This document shows, in pieces, positions 11,954 to 12,777 of a stretch of 12,777 nucleotides of DNA. Position 1 is the first letter of the stretch. Every line of letters begins with the position of its first letter. A model generated the notes under the pieces. The model searched no databases. It had not been told where the DNA came from and worked only from the letters and a program-made list of their open reading frames with translations. The position numbers and the translations under genes are program-made. The DNA is from an uncultured Oscillospiraceae bacterium (GTDB lineage: Bacteria; Bacillota; Clostridia; Oscillospirales; Oscillospiraceae). The stretch is from positions 1 to 12,777 of the forward strand of contig CAKTZP010000057.1 of NCBI GenBank assembly GCA_934636045.1, in the 5' to 3' direction.

Positions 11954-12637
11954 ATGGAGCATCCCATGCAGGTCATTGCGCGCATTCGCAGCGACTTCCC
12001 GACAAAATTCGGCATTCCGCGCCAAAGTGGGCTGGTCGAGGCACTGCATGCAGCGATTGTGTTCGAGCCGGAATACCGCAATCCGGACGCGCTGCGCGGG
12101 CTGGAGGGCTTTTCGCACCTGTGGCTGATCTGGGAGTTTTCCGAATCGGTCGGGCATACGTGGTCGCCGACGGTGCGGCCGCCGCGGCTGGGCGGCAACA
12201 CGCGGCTGGGCGTTTTTGCCACGCGCTCACCCTTCCGCCCGAATCCCATCGGCCTTTCCTGCGTCCGCCTGCTCGGAACGGAAAAGCGCGCCGCAGACGG
12301 CACGGTGCTGCTCGTTTCCGGCGCGGACTTAATGGACGGTACGCCGATCTTTGACATCAAGCCGTATCTTCCCTACGCCGACGCCCATCCCGAGGCGCGC
12401 GGCGGCTTTACCGACGGCGCCTCCGCCTTTTTATTGGAGGTCGACTTCCCTGCCCCGCTGCTTGAGCGCGTACCGCAGACACTGCGTCCGGCGCTGCTGG
12501 GCGTTCTAGAGCACGACCCGCGGCCATCATATCAGCAGGATGCCGGCCGCATTTACGGCATGCGCTTCGGAAATTTGGACATCCGTTTCACCGTTGACGG
12601 CACTCGCCTCACCGTATGCGAGGTCCTGCCGCAATAG
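11954..12637 (+). CDS. trmO: TrmO-like tRNA m6t6A37 methyltransferase (UPF0066/YaeB family)
   Basis: A 227-residue protein of the TsaA-like beta-barrel family. It methylates N6 of t6A37 in ACY-reading tRNA-Thr with S-adenosylmethionine, fine-tuning decoding. The N-terminal half has PTKFGIPRQSGLVEA (16-30), LRGLEGFSHLWLIWEF and the signature GVFATRSPFRPNPIGLS. DLMDGTPIFDIKPYLPY lies in the second half of the domain. A C-terminal extension (about 160-227) with LLGVLEHDPRPSYQQDAGRI and MRFGNLDIRFTVDG matches the longer TrmO form. The ATG at 11954 is preceded by GGGAGGTG and lies 11 bases after the sirtuin stop. A TTG fifteen bases earlier is less likely. It is the last gene of the operon, and with trmD it gives two modifications of tRNA position 37. 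Confidence 0.92.
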   Translation: MEHPMQVIARIRSDFPTKFGIPRQSGLVEALHAAIVFEPEYRNPDALRGLEGFSHLWLIWEFSESVGHTWSPTVRPPRLGGNTRLGVFATRSPFRPNPIGLSCVRLLGTEKRAADGTVLLVSGADLMDGTPIFDIKPYLPYADAHPEARGGFTDGASAFLLEVDFPAPLLERVPQTLRPALLGVLEHDPRPSYQQDAGRIYGMRFGNLDIRFTVDGTRLTVCEVLPQ

Positions 12638-12642
12638 CAAAA

Positions 12643-12673
12643 CCCCACCCGTACCGGATCGGCACGGGTGGGG
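12643..12673. terminator. GC-rich hairpin at the end of the trmO operon
   Basis: CCCCACCCGT (12643-12652) and ACGGGTGGGG (12664-12673) form a perfect ten-pair stem; the inner CCG/CGG can pair too. It starts five bases after the trmO stop, fitting an operon end. However, no T run follows on the plus strand. On the minus strand the stem is followed by TTTTGCT, so it may act mainly for a convergent transcript from the right, or in both directions. Confidence 0.65.
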
Positions 12674-12734
12674 CCAGACTGTCAAAAAAGTCCGCAATCA
12701 TCAAAATCGGTTCCCATTTTAATGGATTTTTGTT

Positions 12735-12762
12735 CTCTGTGTTTTGTTTTGCAAAAACAGAG
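12735..12762. other. AT-rich inverted repeat near the right edge
   Basis: CTCTGT-GTTTTG (12735-12746) can pair with CAAAA-ACAGAG (12752-12762), leaving one bulge and a short loop. It lies in the AT-rich tail (12674-12777), which has no coding region. The role is unclear because the window ends soon after. Confidence 0.35.
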
Positions 12763-12777
12763 TATCCTGAACTTTAT

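Noticed and set aside
12681..12777. Possible promoter or insertion-sequence end in the AT-rich right edge
   Set aside because: No -35/-10 pair with good spacing on either strand, and no terminal repeat or target duplication can be shown before the window ends.

Overview
The window reads as chromosomal DNA of a GC-rich member of the Clostridia (Bacillota), most likely a gut Oscillospirales-type organism. This is inferred from several things seen together: strong GGAGG-type ribosome sites, an FMN riboswitch in front of a RibU-type ECF substrate subunit, S-layer homology (SLH) domains, a CdaR-type regulator, a DUF4830-like protein, and GC-rich intergenic repeats with the GTCATTGCGAGGAGCGAAG motif. 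No rRNA, tRNA, CRISPR array, transposase or phage gene is visible. Most of it is core or housekeeping sequence.

Left part (1-3465). A CdaR/PucR-family regulator runs off the left edge on the minus strand, with its own promoter. Next to it is an RsuA-type pseudouridine synthase (minus), divergent from a membrane-anchored DUF4830-like protein (plus). Then comes a complete riboflavin-uptake unit: sigma-A-like promoter, FMN riboswitch, intrinsic terminator and ribU.

Middle part (3466-9424). About 370 bases of intergenic repeats and palindromes (3466-3835) are followed by a terminator shared with a small minus-strand XRE-type DNA-binding protein, which has its own promoter and a foldable 5' leader. 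Upstream of that lies a four-gene minus-strand cluster, read from a promoter at 9456-9484. It contains nicotinate phosphoribosyltransferase (pncB), an overlapping small membrane protein, a secreted SLH protein with a caspase-like (clan CD) domain, and a membrane protein with a zinc ribbon.

Right part (9531-12673). A plus-strand operon starts from a promoter divergent to that of pncB: a FlK-like hotdog thioesterase, rimM, trmD, a Sir2 deacylase and a TrmO-type tRNA methyltransferase. Genes are tightly packed or overlap, ending in a GC-rich hairpin. The theme is ribosome and tRNA maturation plus CoA-ester and NAD-dependent protein-acyl chemistry. An NAD salvage enzyme (pncB) and an NAD consumer (the sirtuin) sit in neighbouring, divergent operons.

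I found no clearly new defence or mobile system. The least ordinary items are the SLH/caspase-like protein and its zinc-ribbon membrane neighbour, the structured leader of the XRE gene, the switching logic readable in the FMN riboswitch, and the repeat cluster at 3480-3790.
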